This document shows, in pieces, positions 24,461 to 33,422 of a stretch of DNA of 41,322 nucleotides; positions within the stretch are counted from its first letter, which is position 1; each line of letters opens with the position of its first letter. The stretch spans positions 1-41,322 of the forward strand of contig NZ_JACJRS010000048.1 of assembly GCF_014697375.1 (NCBI RefSeq). Direction: 5' to 3'. The notes beneath the pieces are model-generated. The model was not told the DNA's origin and made no database searches. It saw only the letters and a program-made list of their open reading frames with translations. This DNA comes from Phormidium sp. FACHB-1136. Its GTDB lineage: Bacteria; Cyanobacteriota; Cyanobacteriia; Phormidesmidales; Phormidesmidaceae. Made by a program: the position numbers and the translations under genes.

Positions 24461-25342
24461 ATGGCCGAGCTAAACCCGCAGTTTCTAGTCAGGTTTTGGG
24501 GCGTTCGTGGCAGTATCGCCTGCCCAGGAGCCCCCACCGTCCGCTATGGGGGCAACACCTCCTGTATTGAGATGCTGGTGGGCGACCATCGCCTGATTTT
24601 TGACGGCGGCACTGGGCTGCGGGAGTTAGGCGTCTCGCTGCTGCGACACATGCCCCTAGAGGCCAACCTCTTCTTCACCCATTCCCACTGGGATCACATC
24701 CAGGGCTTTCCTTTTTTTGTTCCGGCCTTCATCAAGGGCAACCGCTTCAATATCTATGGGGCCATCGCCCCCAACGGTTCTACCATCGAGCAGCGCCTCA
24801 ACGACCAAATGCTGCACCCTAATTTCCCGGTGCCCTTGCAAATCATGGGGGCCGATCTGAAATTCCACGACATTGAAATTGGTGAAACCGTCACCCTTGG
24901 CGATGTGGTGGTGGAAAACGCCCTGCTGAACCACCCTGGCGAGTCCGTAGGCTATCGAGTCTCCTGCCAGGGCAAGGCCGCCGCCTACATTACCGACACC
25001 GAGCACTTTCCAGATCGCCTCGACGAAAACGTGCTGTCCCTCGCCCGCGACGCCGACGTAATGATCTACGACGCCACCTACACCAACGCCGAGTATAGCG
25101 ATCCCAAATCCAGCAAGGTGGGCTGGGGCCACTCCACCTGGCAGGAGGCGGTCAAAGTCGCCCAGGCTGCCAACGTCAAAACCCTGGTCATTTTCCACCA
25201 CGACCCCGCCCACGACGACGACTTCATGGATCAAGTCGCCGCCGACACCAAAGCCGCCTTTCCCCACAGCGTCGTCGCCCGCGAAGGCATGGCCCTCGAC
25301 CTCAATGCCCCCACCCCTGCCACCCTGCTGCCTGTTCACTAG
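24461..25342 (+). CDS. MBL-fold metallo-hydrolase
   Basis: 293 residues. The metal motif THSHWDHIQG (H74, H76, D78, H79) plus the later NALLNHPGESVGYRVSCQG, YITDTEHFPD and VIFHHDPAHDDDF supply the two-zinc site. The N-terminus VRFWGVRGSIACPG and TSCIEMLVGDHRLIFDGGTG is the pattern of a family often found next to sensor or cyclic-nucleotide domains, and similar to RNase Z and PQQ-type relatives. The substrate is not known. It is preceded by a 190-base spacer without clear regulatory elements. Confidence 0.88.
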   Translation: MAELNPQFLVRFWGVRGSIACPGAPTVRYGGNTSCIEMLVGDHRLIFDGGTGLRELGVSLLRHMPLEANLFFTHSHWDHIQGFPFFVPAFIKGNRFNIYGAIAPNGSTIEQRLNDQMLHPNFPVPLQIMGADLKFHDIEIGETVTLGDVVVENALLNHPGESVGYRVSCQGKAAAYITDTEHFPDRLDENVLSLARDADVMIYDATYTNAEYSDPKSSKVGWGHSTWQEAVKVAQAANVKTLVIFHHDPAHDDDFMDQVAADTKAAFPHSVVAREGMALDLNAPTPATLLPVH

Positions 25343-25360
25343 ACCTTCAGCGTAGCCCCT

Positions 25361-25384
25361 CCCCTCTCCCAGGGGGGATAGGGG
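25361..25384. repeat. CT/GA-rich hairpin repeat, copy 3
   Basis: Arms CCCCTCTCCC and GGGATAGGGG (one mismatch, 4-base loop) between the MBL and ribF genes. Same family as the copies at 4572 and 7781. Confidence 0.7.
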
Positions 25385-25456
25385 ATCCAGAATCGATTCA
25401 AAGTCCCTTGAAGCGAGGATGCGGTCGGGGGGAGCGGTTATGTCAAAATGTAAAGC

Positions 25457-26557
25457 GTGTGGATTACCTCTTCCCTAACGACCGCCATCACTCCAACGGC
25501 CATTGCCCTGGGGAACTTTGATGGTGTCCATTTGGGGCATCAAGCCGTTATGCAGCAAATTTCGGCCCACGCCCTGGGGTTAGGCCATAGCGACTCCCTA
25601 GCCCAAGGATCGGCCCCAGCGTTAACCACCCTTGATCCAACGCCCCCCCTGCGGGGACTCAGCCGTCGCAGGGGGCCGAGTCCCAACGATCTTCCTCTCC
25701 CCGACATCGACCAACGGATGCGGGATCTGCGAACCACCCCCACCCCCACAGTGATGACCTTTTTTCCCCATCCCCAGGAATTTTTCTCTGGCAAATCTCG
25801 TCCTGCCCTCACCCCCATCACCGAAAAGGCGGCGATGATCAGCCAGCTCGGCGTCGGTCAACTGGTGCTGCTGCCCTTCACCCAAGCCCTTGCCAACCTC
25901 ACCCCCCAGGAATTTGTCGAAGACCTGTTGATTCAACAGCTCAAGGTGCAGTACATCAGCGTCGGCAAGGATTTCTGCTTTGGCAAAAAGCGCCAGGGCA
26001 CCGTAGACGACCTGCAAACCCTTACCCGTCCCTACGGCGTGGAAGTCCATATCACGCCCCATACCTGCCTAGGGGGAGAGCGCATCAGCAGTTCTCGCAT
26101 TCGCAACGCCCTGGCCCAGGCCGATCTGGCCACTGCCGAAGCCCTGCTGGGGCGTCCCTATAGTCTGTCGGGGCGGGTGGTGAAGGGCCAACGACTGGGC
26201 CGCACCCTGGGCTTTCCCACCGCCAACCTGGCCATCCCCGAAGATAAGTTTTTGCCGCCCCACGGGGTCTACAGTGTGTGGGTGGAGGGGGCCAGTCCGG
26301 TGGCAGGGCAGCGCCTACCGGGGGTGATGAACATTGGCCAACGGCCCACGGTGCAAGGGCTGAGCGTGACGGTGGAAGTCCATCTGCTGCACTGGTCGGG
26401 GGATCTCTACGGCAAATCTCTCCAGGTATTTTTGAACCAGCACCTGCGCCCCGAACAACGCTTCCCCTCCCTCGATGCCCTGAAGGCCCAAATTGAGCAG
26501 GACTGTCAGACCGCCCTCGCCGCCCTGGCCAAAACTCCGGTGGGCAATTGGGGCTGA
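25457..26557 (+). CDS. ribF: Bifunctional riboflavin kinase/FAD synthetase with an unusual insert
   Basis: 366 residues from a GTG start (VWITSSLTTAITPTAIALGN). It makes FMN from riboflavin and FAD from FMN. The adenylyltransferase half has GNFDGVHLGH (19-28), VMTFFPHPQEFF and ISSSRIRNAL. The kinase half has GRVVKGQRLGRTLGFPTANL, HGVYSVWVEG and GVMNIGQRPT. Between the first helix and TPTVMTFFPHP there are about 55 extra residues (roughly 40-95), polar and Pro/Arg-rich, not present in standard RibF proteins. The DNA encoding residues 63-76 forms two interlocked inverted repeats, which suggests an in-frame insertion. Confidence 0.9.
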   Translation: MWITSSLTTAITPTAIALGNFDGVHLGHQAVMQQISAHALGLGHSDSLAQGSAPALTTLDPTPPLRGLSRRRGPSPNDLPLPDIDQRMRDLRTTPTPTVMTFFPHPQEFFSGKSRPALTPITEKAAMISQLGVGQLVLLPFTQALANLTPQEFVEDLLIQQLKVQYISVGKDFCFGKKRQGTVDDLQTLTRPYGVEVHITPHTCLGGERISSSRIRNALAQADLATAEALLGRPYSLSGRVVKGQRLGRTLGFPTANLAIPEDKFLPPHGVYSVWVEGASPVAGQRLPGVMNIGQRPTVQGLSVTVEVHLLHWSGDLYGKSLQVFLNQHLRPEQRFPSLDALKAQIEQDCQTALAALAKTPVGNWG

Positions 26558-26626
26558 TCGGGGTCATGATAAGCCTAGAAGGTCAGCAGAATAAGCACCA
26601 GAACTAGAATACGAAAGGCAAGGCTC

Positions 26627-27535
26627 ATGCGAGATCGGATTGAAACGCTGGTTCAAAACCTCAGTAAAGCCATCGTCGGCAAAGACAAGGCCATTCGCCT
26701 GGTGCTGGTGGCGCTGTTTTCCGATGGCCATGCCCTGCTAGAGGATGTTCCCGGTGTGGGCAAAACCCTGCTGGCCAAGTCCTTGGCCCGCTGCATAGAC
26801 GGCAACTTTCAGCGGATTCAATGCACCCCCGACCTGCTACCCACCGACGTGACGGGCACCAGCATTTGGAACCCCAACAGCGGCGAATTTCAGTTTATGC
26901 CGGGGCCAGTGTTCGCCAACATTCTGCTGGCCGACGAAATTAACCGCGCCACCCCCCGCACCCAATCCGCTCTGCTGGAGGTGATGGAGGAGCACCAAGT
27001 CACCACCGACGGCCTCTCTCGCCCCGTGCCCGACCCGTTTTTTGTCGTCGCCACCCAAAACCCGGTGGAATACCAGGGCACCTTTCCGTTGCCGGAAGCC
27101 CAGATGGATCGTTTCGCCCTCTCCTTTAGCCTGGGCTACCCCACCGAAACCGAAGAGTTGGGTATGCTGCAACGACTGGGGGGCGGATCGATGAGCCGCG
27201 ACATCCAGCCCTGCATCAGCCTCGAAGAAGTGGTAGCCCTACGCCAACAGTGCGCCCAGGTTGCCCTAGAAGCCTCCCTTCAGCAGTACATCCTCGACCT
27301 CGTCCGCGCCACCCGTGCCCACCGGGAAATCACCCTCGGTGTCAGCCCCCGTGGGTCGGTGGCCTTCTACCGCGCCGTCCAAGCCCTCGCCTACCTGGAA
27401 GGCCGCGACTACGCCATCCCCGACGACGTGAAAACCCTCGCCCCCCACGTTTTGGCCCACCGCCTCATCCCCGTTGGCAATGCCCGCCCCAAGGATCTCA
27501 TCACGCAAATCTTGGAGGAGACCCCGATTCCCTAA
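26627..27535 (+). CDS. MoxR-family AAA ATPase
   Basis: 302 residues. Walker A is VPGVGKTLLAKS (41-52), Walker B is ILLADEINRATPRTQSALLE (99-118), and sensor 1 is VVATQNPVEYQGTFPLPEAQ. The C-terminal winged-helix lid carries LGVSPRGSVAFYRAVQAL. MoxR ATPases act as chaperones for maturation of protein complexes, usually beside VWA-domain or DUF58 genes. None is adjacent: the next gene is gshA, so its partners are elsewhere. Confidence 0.92.
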   Translation: MRDRIETLVQNLSKAIVGKDKAIRLVLVALFSDGHALLEDVPGVGKTLLAKSLARCIDGNFQRIQCTPDLLPTDVTGTSIWNPNSGEFQFMPGPVFANILLADEINRATPRTQSALLEVMEEHQVTTDGLSRPVPDPFFVVATQNPVEYQGTFPLPEAQMDRFALSFSLGYPTETEELGMLQRLGGGSMSRDIQPCISLEEVVALRQQCAQVALEASLQQYILDLVRATRAHREITLGVSPRGSVAFYRAVQALAYLEGRDYAIPDDVKTLAPHVLAHRLIPVGNARPKDLITQILEETPIP

Positions 27536-27604
27536 CCCCCCCGTCCCTCGACCGATACTATTTATATATAGAGAAAATTTGACGATCTAATTGCGGGGTC
27601 TGCC

Positions 27605-28756
27605 GTGCTGCTATCGAAAGGGTTTGAAGTGGAAATGTACACGGGCACTCCCAATGGGGACGTGGTCGGGCTGTCGGATCGGATTGTGGCCGATCTGAAT
27701 GGCTTTGTGCGCGAGCCCGATAGTCGCAACGTGGAATACACCACCCCGCCCCTCTGCCAGTACGAAAAGCTGCTCTGTGAGTTGGTGCGCCCCCGCCACG
27801 AACTCCGTCGGTACCTACAAGATCTCGGGAATTACACCCTCATTCCGGGCAGTACCCTGGCCCTGGGGCCAACGGATCGTTTCTTCCGATCCGACCCCAG
27901 CAACCCCTACCACAGTTACATCGAGCAAACCTACGGCACCACCGTCGTCACCGCCAGTATTCACATCAATATCGGCATTTCCGACCCCAAAATGCTGATG
28001 CGGGCCTGCCGTTTGGTGCGGGTAGAAGCCCCCCTCTACCTCGCCCTCACCGCCTCTTCGCCCTTTCTCGATGGGGCGGTAACCGGATCCCACTCCAGCC
28101 GCTGGCAGGTCTTCCCCAAAACCCCCGCCGATGTGCCCCTGTTTGAAAGCCATCGCCACCACATTGACTGGATGGAGGAACAACTGGCGGCGGGCACCAT
28201 GCAAAATGTACGCCACCTGTGGTCATCGGTGCGGCCCAATGGTGATCGTCGTCCCTACAGCCTCAACCGTTTAGAGTTGCGCATTTGTGACCTGATTAGC
28301 GACCCCATTGGCCTGCTGGCGGTGACGGCCCTGTTAGAAGCCCGCCTGATTCAGATGATGCAGAATCCCGACCTGGATCCTTTGGTGCTCAGCCAGTTCC
28401 CCACCGAGAGCCGCAACCACGACCTCGTGCGGATCAGCGACGCCAACGAAATTGCCGTGGCCAAGCACAGCCTAGAGGCTGACCTGCGCCATTGGCAGGA
28501 TGGTCGAAGTATCTCAGCGAAAGAATGGATCCAAGAACTCTATGATGAGGTTTGGCCCATCGCCAAGGCCAACGGCATTAGCTGTTTTCTCAGCCCCCTG
28601 AAGCGGATTTTGCGGGAGGGCAACGAAGCCCAGCGCTGGATCCAGCAGTACGACGCCGGACAATCGGTGCCCACTATCCTCAAAACCGCCATCCAAACCG
28701 TGAAAACCCACGAAGATCAGCTTGCCCAGGAGATCTGTGAGCCCTGCGCCGCCTAG
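27605..28756 (+). CDS. gshA: Glutamate-cysteine ligase, cyanobacterial type
   Basis: 383 residues from a GTG start (VLLSKGFEVEMYTGTP). Joins glutamate and cysteine, the first step of glutathione synthesis. The motifs EYTTPPLCQYEKLLCELVRP, TVVTASIHINIGISDPK and NRLELRICDLISDPIGLLAV match the cyanobacterial GshA branch of the carboxylate-amine/glutamine-synthetase-like superfamily, distinct from E. coli GshA. The AT-rich stretch at 27558-27580 (TATTTATATATAG) could hold the -10 element of its promoter. GST-like and peroxiredoxin genes in the window would use its product pathway, but are not linked to it. Confidence 0.92.
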   Translation: MLLSKGFEVEMYTGTPNGDVVGLSDRIVADLNGFVREPDSRNVEYTTPPLCQYEKLLCELVRPRHELRRYLQDLGNYTLIPGSTLALGPTDRFFRSDPSNPYHSYIEQTYGTTVVTASIHINIGISDPKMLMRACRLVRVEAPLYLALTASSPFLDGAVTGSHSSRWQVFPKTPADVPLFESHRHHIDWMEEQLAAGTMQNVRHLWSSVRPNGDRRPYSLNRLELRICDLISDPIGLLAVTALLEARLIQMMQNPDLDPLVLSQFPTESRNHDLVRISDANEIAVAKHSLEADLRHWQDGRSISAKEWIQELYDEVWPIAKANGISCFLSPLKRILREGNEAQRWIQQYDAGQSVPTILKTAIQTVKTHEDQLAQEICEPCAA

Positions 28757-28803
28757 GCAACCTCACAGAGCACCCCATCGCCCCCAGGCTTCTCTATCAC
28801 CCT

Positions 28804-28824
28804 GATAACTCCAGGTTATCTTTT
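28804..28824 (+). terminator. Possible intrinsic terminator after gshA
   Basis: GATAAC and GTTATC form a perfect 6-bp stem with a 5-base loop, followed at once by TTTT and later by another T run. Low GC in the stem makes it weak. It ends about 68 bases after the gshA stop. Confidence 0.4.
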
Positions 28825-28962
28825 GCTGCATTTTTAGGCCTTACCTCGACCACGCCCTCTAGCGCCATGAATTTAGACCAAAAGATAAAACTTTCCTATT
28901 GGTGCTAGACAAAGTCGCCAATTCATGCATTCATCCATTCGGCCTTTGTATTGATTGCTGTC

Positions 28963-29430
28963 ATGCCCCAGCTTGTCCTTGTTAATCCCCAAATTCCGCC
29001 AAATACGGGAAATATTGCCCGCACCTGTGCCGCTACCAACACACCGCTCCACTTGGTTGGCCCCCTAGGCTTTGAACTCAGTGATCGATACCTAAAGCGG
29101 GCGGGGCTAGACTACTGGCCCCAGGTCAATCTCACCCTCCACGACGACTGGGACAGCTTTGACCGCCAGCGTCAACGAATGGGCGGGCGCACCATTGGCT
29201 TCAGTGCCTCCGGATCGTGCCGCTATATTGATCTAGCCTACCGGGCAGACGACTGGCTCCTCTTTGGTAGCGAAACGGAGGGGCTACCGTCTGCCGTACT
29301 GGCCCAATGCACCGAAGTCGTCGCTATTCCGATGAATCGGGGGGCCGTGAGAAGCTTAAATCTAGCGAGCAGTGCGGCCATTGGTCTATTCGAGTGCCTA
29401 CGGCAGATCGATCTCTGGCCAACCCCCTGA
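28963..29430 (+). CDS. trmL: tRNA (cytidine/uridine-34-2'-O)-methyltransferase TrmL
   Basis: 155 residues, SPOUT (SpoU-class) fold. MPQLVLVNPQIPPNTGNIAR at the N-terminus, LVGPLGFELSDRYLKRAGLD, then the knotted C-terminus LLFGSETEGLPSAVL and VAIPMNRGAVRSLNLASSAA that binds SAM. It methylates the 2'-OH of C34/U34 in leucine tRNAs. The ATG at 28963 is preferred over a TTG four codons upstream. Single gene in its own transcript. Confidence 0.94.
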   Translation: MPQLVLVNPQIPPNTGNIARTCAATNTPLHLVGPLGFELSDRYLKRAGLDYWPQVNLTLHDDWDSFDRQRQRMGGRTIGFSASGSCRYIDLAYRADDWLLFGSETEGLPSAVLAQCTEVVAIPMNRGAVRSLNLASSAAIGLFECLRQIDLWPTP

Positions 29431-30034
29431 ATTGGGGATCCCCCTCGCTTTAAGGGCGACAGAGCATAGGTTTAAGAAACAACGTCATCCTCGATACAAA
29501 ATAATGCCGATCTAGATAAGAAATCCATATGCTCAAGCCCTAGATCGCAAAAAACGGGGATCAAGCGAGATCAAAGGGGCTGTTTTGCATCGGCTTCTCT
29601 TTCCCCAGATGCCTTATCCAAAGGGGATTTCAGGCGATCTTGATCGGGAGGACTGTCGCCCGATCTGCTCCAACATTCTGTCCGGTTTAGGGATCAGCCG
29701 TCCTAGCCCACACACTTGCCAAATCCTTTTTTATAGGGTTAAACCTATATGTTGTGTTCCAAGATGGCCAGTTTCTCAGTTGGCTATCTCGAACAGGCCA
29801 AATAAGATTGGGCATTGTTTTTTACATAAACTTGTGTAAACTTGCCTAAGTCTGATTAGCAAGGTATTCTTACTGAGCTAAGACTGGTTCCGTAACTTAT
29901 CTGTTGTTCTACCGTTTGAATTTCACTGTTTGTTGGGGTTTTACCGCCATTGCCTGAGGACGACCCTCGTCCCCTTTGGTGACCCTAGAGACAATGTTCA
30001 AGACGTCGAGCACTGGTTTACAGGAGGTCGTTCC
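29431..30034. other. Long leader/spacer before the LysM-M23 gene
   Basis: 604 bases. No gene is supported: a possible 84-codon frame at 29585-29839 has no family features. A tandem TAAACTTGTG/TAAACTTGCC occurs near 29827-29846, in the AT-rich part that likely holds the promoter of the downstream gene. The perfect AGGAGG ribosome site is at 30022-30027. Confidence 0.5.
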
Positions 30035-32260
30035 TTGAAGCGTGTATTTCGAAAACAGTCCCTTGTCGAAGCGCCCATCCAAAGTGATGCTGCTGCGGCA
30101 GTTGGGCTACTAGGAGTTTGTCGCCAGCAGGTTAACGCTCCGGTCAGCATGTTAGGTTTTGCATTGTCCGTTGGGGCAACGGCCTCCGTCGTCTCAATGC
30201 CCGGTATGGCCCTTGCCGCCGAAGGATCCACCATTGTTGTGTTGCCCGCCGCTGGCAATACCGTTCAAGAGCCCACTGCCGCTGCCCCCCTGGGGACTAG
30301 CTTCACGGCATCGGCAGATTACTACACGGTGAACGAAGGCGACACCCTCTGGCACATCGCCGCCCGTCACCAAGCGGATGTTGATACCATCAAGTCCGTC
30401 AACGGCATTTCCCCCAGCGATGTCCTGCGAGAGGGACAAGTGCTTCGGGTGCCCACCGATAACCAGGCCAACACCGGATCCGCCTTGGGTGCCGTAGGCG
30501 GTGAGGATCTGGCCATGTCCGAAGATCAAGCCTCCCTGGCGCGGCTCTCCGTTGATGAATTAGAGCAGGGCTGGGTTTCCCTAGAGGGTGAAACCACCGA
30601 GTTCTCGGAAACCGAAGCCGATAAGCTAGACGAAGAAGCCCTCAGTGAGCTATCCGAGGAAAGTGAGCAATCTGAGGCCATAGGCTCTACCAGCCTAGCG
30701 ATGGCCTCCGGCTCAAATGACTGGGTTGAAGCCACGACCACCGAAACCCAAGCGGCTCAGCCCAACGTGGCTCCTCCAGAGCTTCAACCTAGCCCAGACA
30801 TTGCCGTTGCCCCGCTGACTGAGACCGCAACGACTTCAAGTTCCTGGCAAGACGCCGCCGTAGATGTGGCGTTAGCAACTCCCTCTGCCGAGTCTGATCT
30901 CGTTGAGCCGACGGATAAGCCTGAGGTGGCTGAATCAACGTCAGAACGCATCGCCGTTAACCCCAATGCCACGGCGGCCCCCACGGGCAACACCTCAGCC
31001 CTGCCGATGAGCATGGCGCTCCATGAAGAAGGTCAGCCAACCCCTCGTCTCTCTGTCCGTAGGCCCGCGCAGCCCGTCGCCACCGCTCCCCAAGCTGAGG
31101 TAGCGACATCACAGCCGGATAAACCAGCAGACCAAACTGAAACGGTTGCTGCTGGCGACCGACTGGCACCCAGTACCCAGGAAATGACCTCGCCCCGTAC
31201 CCGTGAGCAGGTCATTCAAGACCATCTCGCCCGCATCCGCGAGTCCAATGGATCGATGGTAGATCGGGAACTGCTGAACGAACGGATTCGTCTGGCCCGT
31301 CTAGCCCTAGAGCAAAACCGTACCGAAGCTGCTCTGCCCGAAACATCCACCTCTCAGACTAGCGTCACCACGGCTCCCAGGGTAAGCCAACCCGTCACCC
31401 AGAGTTCGGCTCTGCTGGTGCGGGAATCGACCTTTGTTGCCGAAGGTCCTGAAACCGAAGCCCCAAGCTCTGCAGCCGTTGCAGAACTGAATGCTTCGAC
31501 AACGGCTCCCGTACTGCCTAACCTCCCGCCCCGCTTGGCGGCGGCAACCGCTGATGATGAGGTAGATCCCAATCCTGCTGTAGCCGAACAGCAGGATTGG
31601 ACAATCACCGATGTTGCCACGGAATCTGAAGCCCTACCGACCCAGGTGGCGGCGGCTCCCCGGATTATGCTTCCCAACCTTCCGGCCCCGACTTCCGTTG
31701 CTCCTGAAGCAACAACTCCTGAAGCAACGACTCCCAATGGTCAACAGCTGCTAGCGGCAGCTCCCATGGGGGCCGATGCCTACCGCCCCTTCCCCAGCGT
31801 CGAAACGGGGCAAACCGTTTCCCCTGGGATGCCCATGCTGCCCGGCTCCGACAGCTTCCTTCCCTCTGCCCCCAATCGGTTCAATGGCTATATTTGGCCA
31901 ACCCACGGCACCTTTACCTCTGGCTATGGCTGGCGTTGGGGTCGGATGCACCGAGGCATTGACGTGGCTGGCCCTGTGGGTACGCCCATTGTGGCCGCCG
32001 CAAGCGGGGTTGTGGTGCGATCTGGCTGGAACTCTGGCGGCTATGGCAACCTGGTGGATATCCGCCACCCTGACGGTAGCCTGACTCGCTATGCCCACAA
32101 CAGCCGCCTACTGGTGCGGGAAGGGCAACAGATAAACCAGGGTCAACAAATTGCTGAGATGGGCAGCACCGGACGCAGCACCGGACCCCACCTCCACTTT
32201 GAGATCCACCTGCCTGGTACGGGTACTGTGAACCCCATGGCTCACCTCCCCCGTCGCTAG
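30035..32260 (+). CDS. LysM and M23 peptidoglycan endopeptidase, secreted
   Basis: 741 residues from a TTG start that follows AGGAGG by seven bases; no ATG of similar quality lies near. An N-terminal hydrophobic segment ending in MALAAE (about 38-62) acts as signal peptide or anchor. A LysM domain (about 96-140: YYTVNEGDTLWHIAARHQAD) binds glycan. A long Ser/Thr/Glu/Pro-rich linker (about 140-615) spans the periplasm. The C-terminal M23 LytM domain (about 619-741) has H639 and D643 (MHRGIDVAG) and GPHLHFEIH with H719/H721. It cuts peptide cross-links or activates amidases in growth or cell separation. Confidence 0.93.
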   Translation: MKRVFRKQSLVEAPIQSDAAAAVGLLGVCRQQVNAPVSMLGFALSVGATASVVSMPGMALAAEGSTIVVLPAAGNTVQEPTAAAPLGTSFTASADYYTVNEGDTLWHIAARHQADVDTIKSVNGISPSDVLREGQVLRVPTDNQANTGSALGAVGGEDLAMSEDQASLARLSVDELEQGWVSLEGETTEFSETEADKLDEEALSELSEESEQSEAIGSTSLAMASGSNDWVEATTTETQAAQPNVAPPELQPSPDIAVAPLTETATTSSSWQDAAVDVALATPSAESDLVEPTDKPEVAESTSERIAVNPNATAAPTGNTSALPMSMALHEEGQPTPRLSVRRPAQPVATAPQAEVATSQPDKPADQTETVAAGDRLAPSTQEMTSPRTREQVIQDHLARIRESNGSMVDRELLNERIRLARLALEQNRTEAALPETSTSQTSVTTAPRVSQPVTQSSALLVRESTFVAEGPETEAPSSAAVAELNASTTAPVLPNLPPRLAAATADDEVDPNPAVAEQQDWTITDVATESEALPTQVAAAPRIMLPNLPAPTSVAPEATTPEATTPNGQQLLAAAPMGADAYRPFPSVETGQTVSPGMPMLPGSDSFLPSAPNRFNGYIWPTHGTFTSGYGWRWGRMHRGIDVAGPVGTPIVAAASGVVVRSGWNSGGYGNLVDIRHPDGSLTRYAHNSRLLVREGQQINQGQQIAEMGSTGRSTGPHLHFEIHLPGTGTVNPMAHLPRR

Positions 32261-32280
32261 ACTCAAATCTCATCCTCCTG

Positions 32281-32317
32281 CAAAACGGGTTAGCTCCAAT
32301 GGGGCTGGCCCGTTTTG
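32281..32317 (+). terminator. Hairpin terminator after the LysM-M23 gene
   Basis: CAAAACGGG pairs with CCCGTTTTG, and an inner AGCTCC/GGGGCT stem (one G-T pair) sits inside it. The T run lies in the 3' arm, as in bidirectional or A/T-flanked terminators. It starts 21 bases after the stop. Confidence 0.6.
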
Positions 32318-32423
32318 GCTTGGGGAAGATCGAGGGTGAGATAGATCCGACCCGCCACCGATCCTGAGGAGCGAATAGCTCGTTTCTCGCCATCAGAATG
32401 GCTAACTTGGGGCTTTGCTGTGA

Positions 32424-32462
32424 TATAGTTATTAACCGTGGGTTGAGTTTGATGAACTCAAC
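32424..32462 (+). promoter_or_regulatory. -10 element and leader hairpin upstream of the CAU tRNA
   Basis: TATAGT at 32424-32429 could be the tRNA promoter -10 (no good -35 seen). GTTGAGTT (32442-32449) and AACTCAAC (32455-32462) form a perfect 8-bp stem with a 5-base loop, ending ten bases before the mature tRNA. If transcribed, it is a structured 5' leader for RNase P. Confidence 0.45.
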
Positions 32463-32472
32463 GCCATGCTAC

Positions 32473-32544
32473 GGCTCAGTAGCTCAGTGGTAGAGCAGGG
32501 GACTCATAAGCCCTTGGTCGCGTGTTCAAATCACGCCTGAGCCA
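32473..32544 (+). tRNA. tRNA with CAU anticodon (Met, or lysidine-type Ile2)
   Basis: 72 bases without encoded CCA. Acceptor GGCTCAG/CTGAGCC is perfect, D stem GCTC/GAGC, T stem GCGTG/CACGC with loop TTCAAAT. The anticodon loop is CTCATAA, anticodon CAU. The anticodon stem GGGGA/GCCCT has a G-U pair and an A31-G39 mismatch at its base near the loop. The core AGCAG..GACTCATAA..TTGGTCGC resembles E. coli ileX, so isoleucine identity after TilS modification is possible; the default call is Met. Confidence 0.9.
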
Positions 32545-32715
32545 TTTTGGTTAGAGATAGCTCTTTAGATCTGGGTTTAGGGCGGGCGCTGACCAAGACT
32601 TCCCTAGATTGTCAGTGGCGAAGGGTGGCGAAGACCACCAGCCTGCCCTACGGGGTTGCAATCCAGTCAATAGGGTTTACCCTTATAGGAGCAATCGTTG
32701 GTTAGGAAAGCCACC

Positions 32716-33357
32716 ATGACAGAACAGACGGAGGGATGTCTACGGGTTGGGCAACTGGCCCCTGATTTTTCGGCGACGGCGGTGGTCGATCAAGCCTTTA
32801 AGGTCGTGAAACTGTCGGACTATCGGGGGCAGTATGTGGTGCTGTTTTTCTATCCCCTCGACTTCACCTTTGTGTGTCCTACAGAAATTGCGGCCTTTAG
32901 CGACCGCTACGAGGAATTTAAGGCGCTCCATGCCCAAATTTTGGCGGTGTCGGTGGATAGCGAATTTGCCCACCTCGCCTGGATTCAAACCGAGCGCAAG
33001 GCCGGGGGCGTGGGTGATCTCAACTATCCCCTCATTTCTGACTTGAAAAAAGAAGTGAGCGCCGCCTACAACGTCCTCGACCCAGAAGCCGGAGTGGCCT
33101 TGCGGGGGCTGTTTATCATCGACCGGGAAGGCATCCTTCAGCACGCCACCATCAACAACTTGGCCTTTGGTCGCAATGTAGACGAAACCCTGCGGGTGCT
33201 CCAGGCTATCCAGCATGTGCAGAGTAACCCCAACGAAGTTTGCCCCGTAGACTGGCAACCGGGCGACAAAACCATGGTGCCTGATCCCGTAAAATCTAAA
33301 GACTTCTTTGCGGCGGCAGAGGCATCCTCCCCGCTGTCATCCCCTGGAACACCCTAG
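32716..33357 (+). CDS. 2-Cys peroxiredoxin (AhpC/Prx1 type)
   Basis: 213 residues from ATG at 32716, with AGGAAAG upstream. [15 protein letters not shown] carries the peroxidatic Cys54, and the resolving Cys176 is in [11 protein letters not shown]. The FTFVCPTE motif is the Prx1/AhpC signature. It reduces peroxides with thioredoxin or NTRC as electron donors in cyanobacteria. It is followed 65 bases later by another redoxin gene in the same direction; the pair could be one transcript. Confidence 0.95.
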   Translation: MTEQTEGCLRVGQLAPDFSATAVVDQAFKVVKLSDYRGQYVVLFFYPLDFTFVCPTEIAAFSDRYEEFKALHAQILAVSVDSEFAHLAWIQTERKAGGVGDLNYPLISDLKKEVSAAYNVLDPEAGVALRGLFIIDREGILQHATINNLAFGRNVDETLRVLQAIQHVQSNPNEVCPVDWQPGDKTMVPDPVKSKDFFAAAEASSPLSSPGTP

Positions 33358-33422
33358 CATCCCCGACGACATCGGCCTTGCTCACCCTCAGACCGCCCCC
33401 TCAGACTGCCTTTTCCCCAACC

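Noticed and set aside
25645-25684. Classical H-type pseudoknot in ribF
   Set aside because: The repeats interlock, but the two-base linker is too short to cross a nine-pair stem; reported only as interlocked inverted repeats.
29585-29839. An 84-codon frame in the spacer before the LysM-M23 gene
   Set aside because: No family features, poor ribosome site, irregular composition; probably chance.
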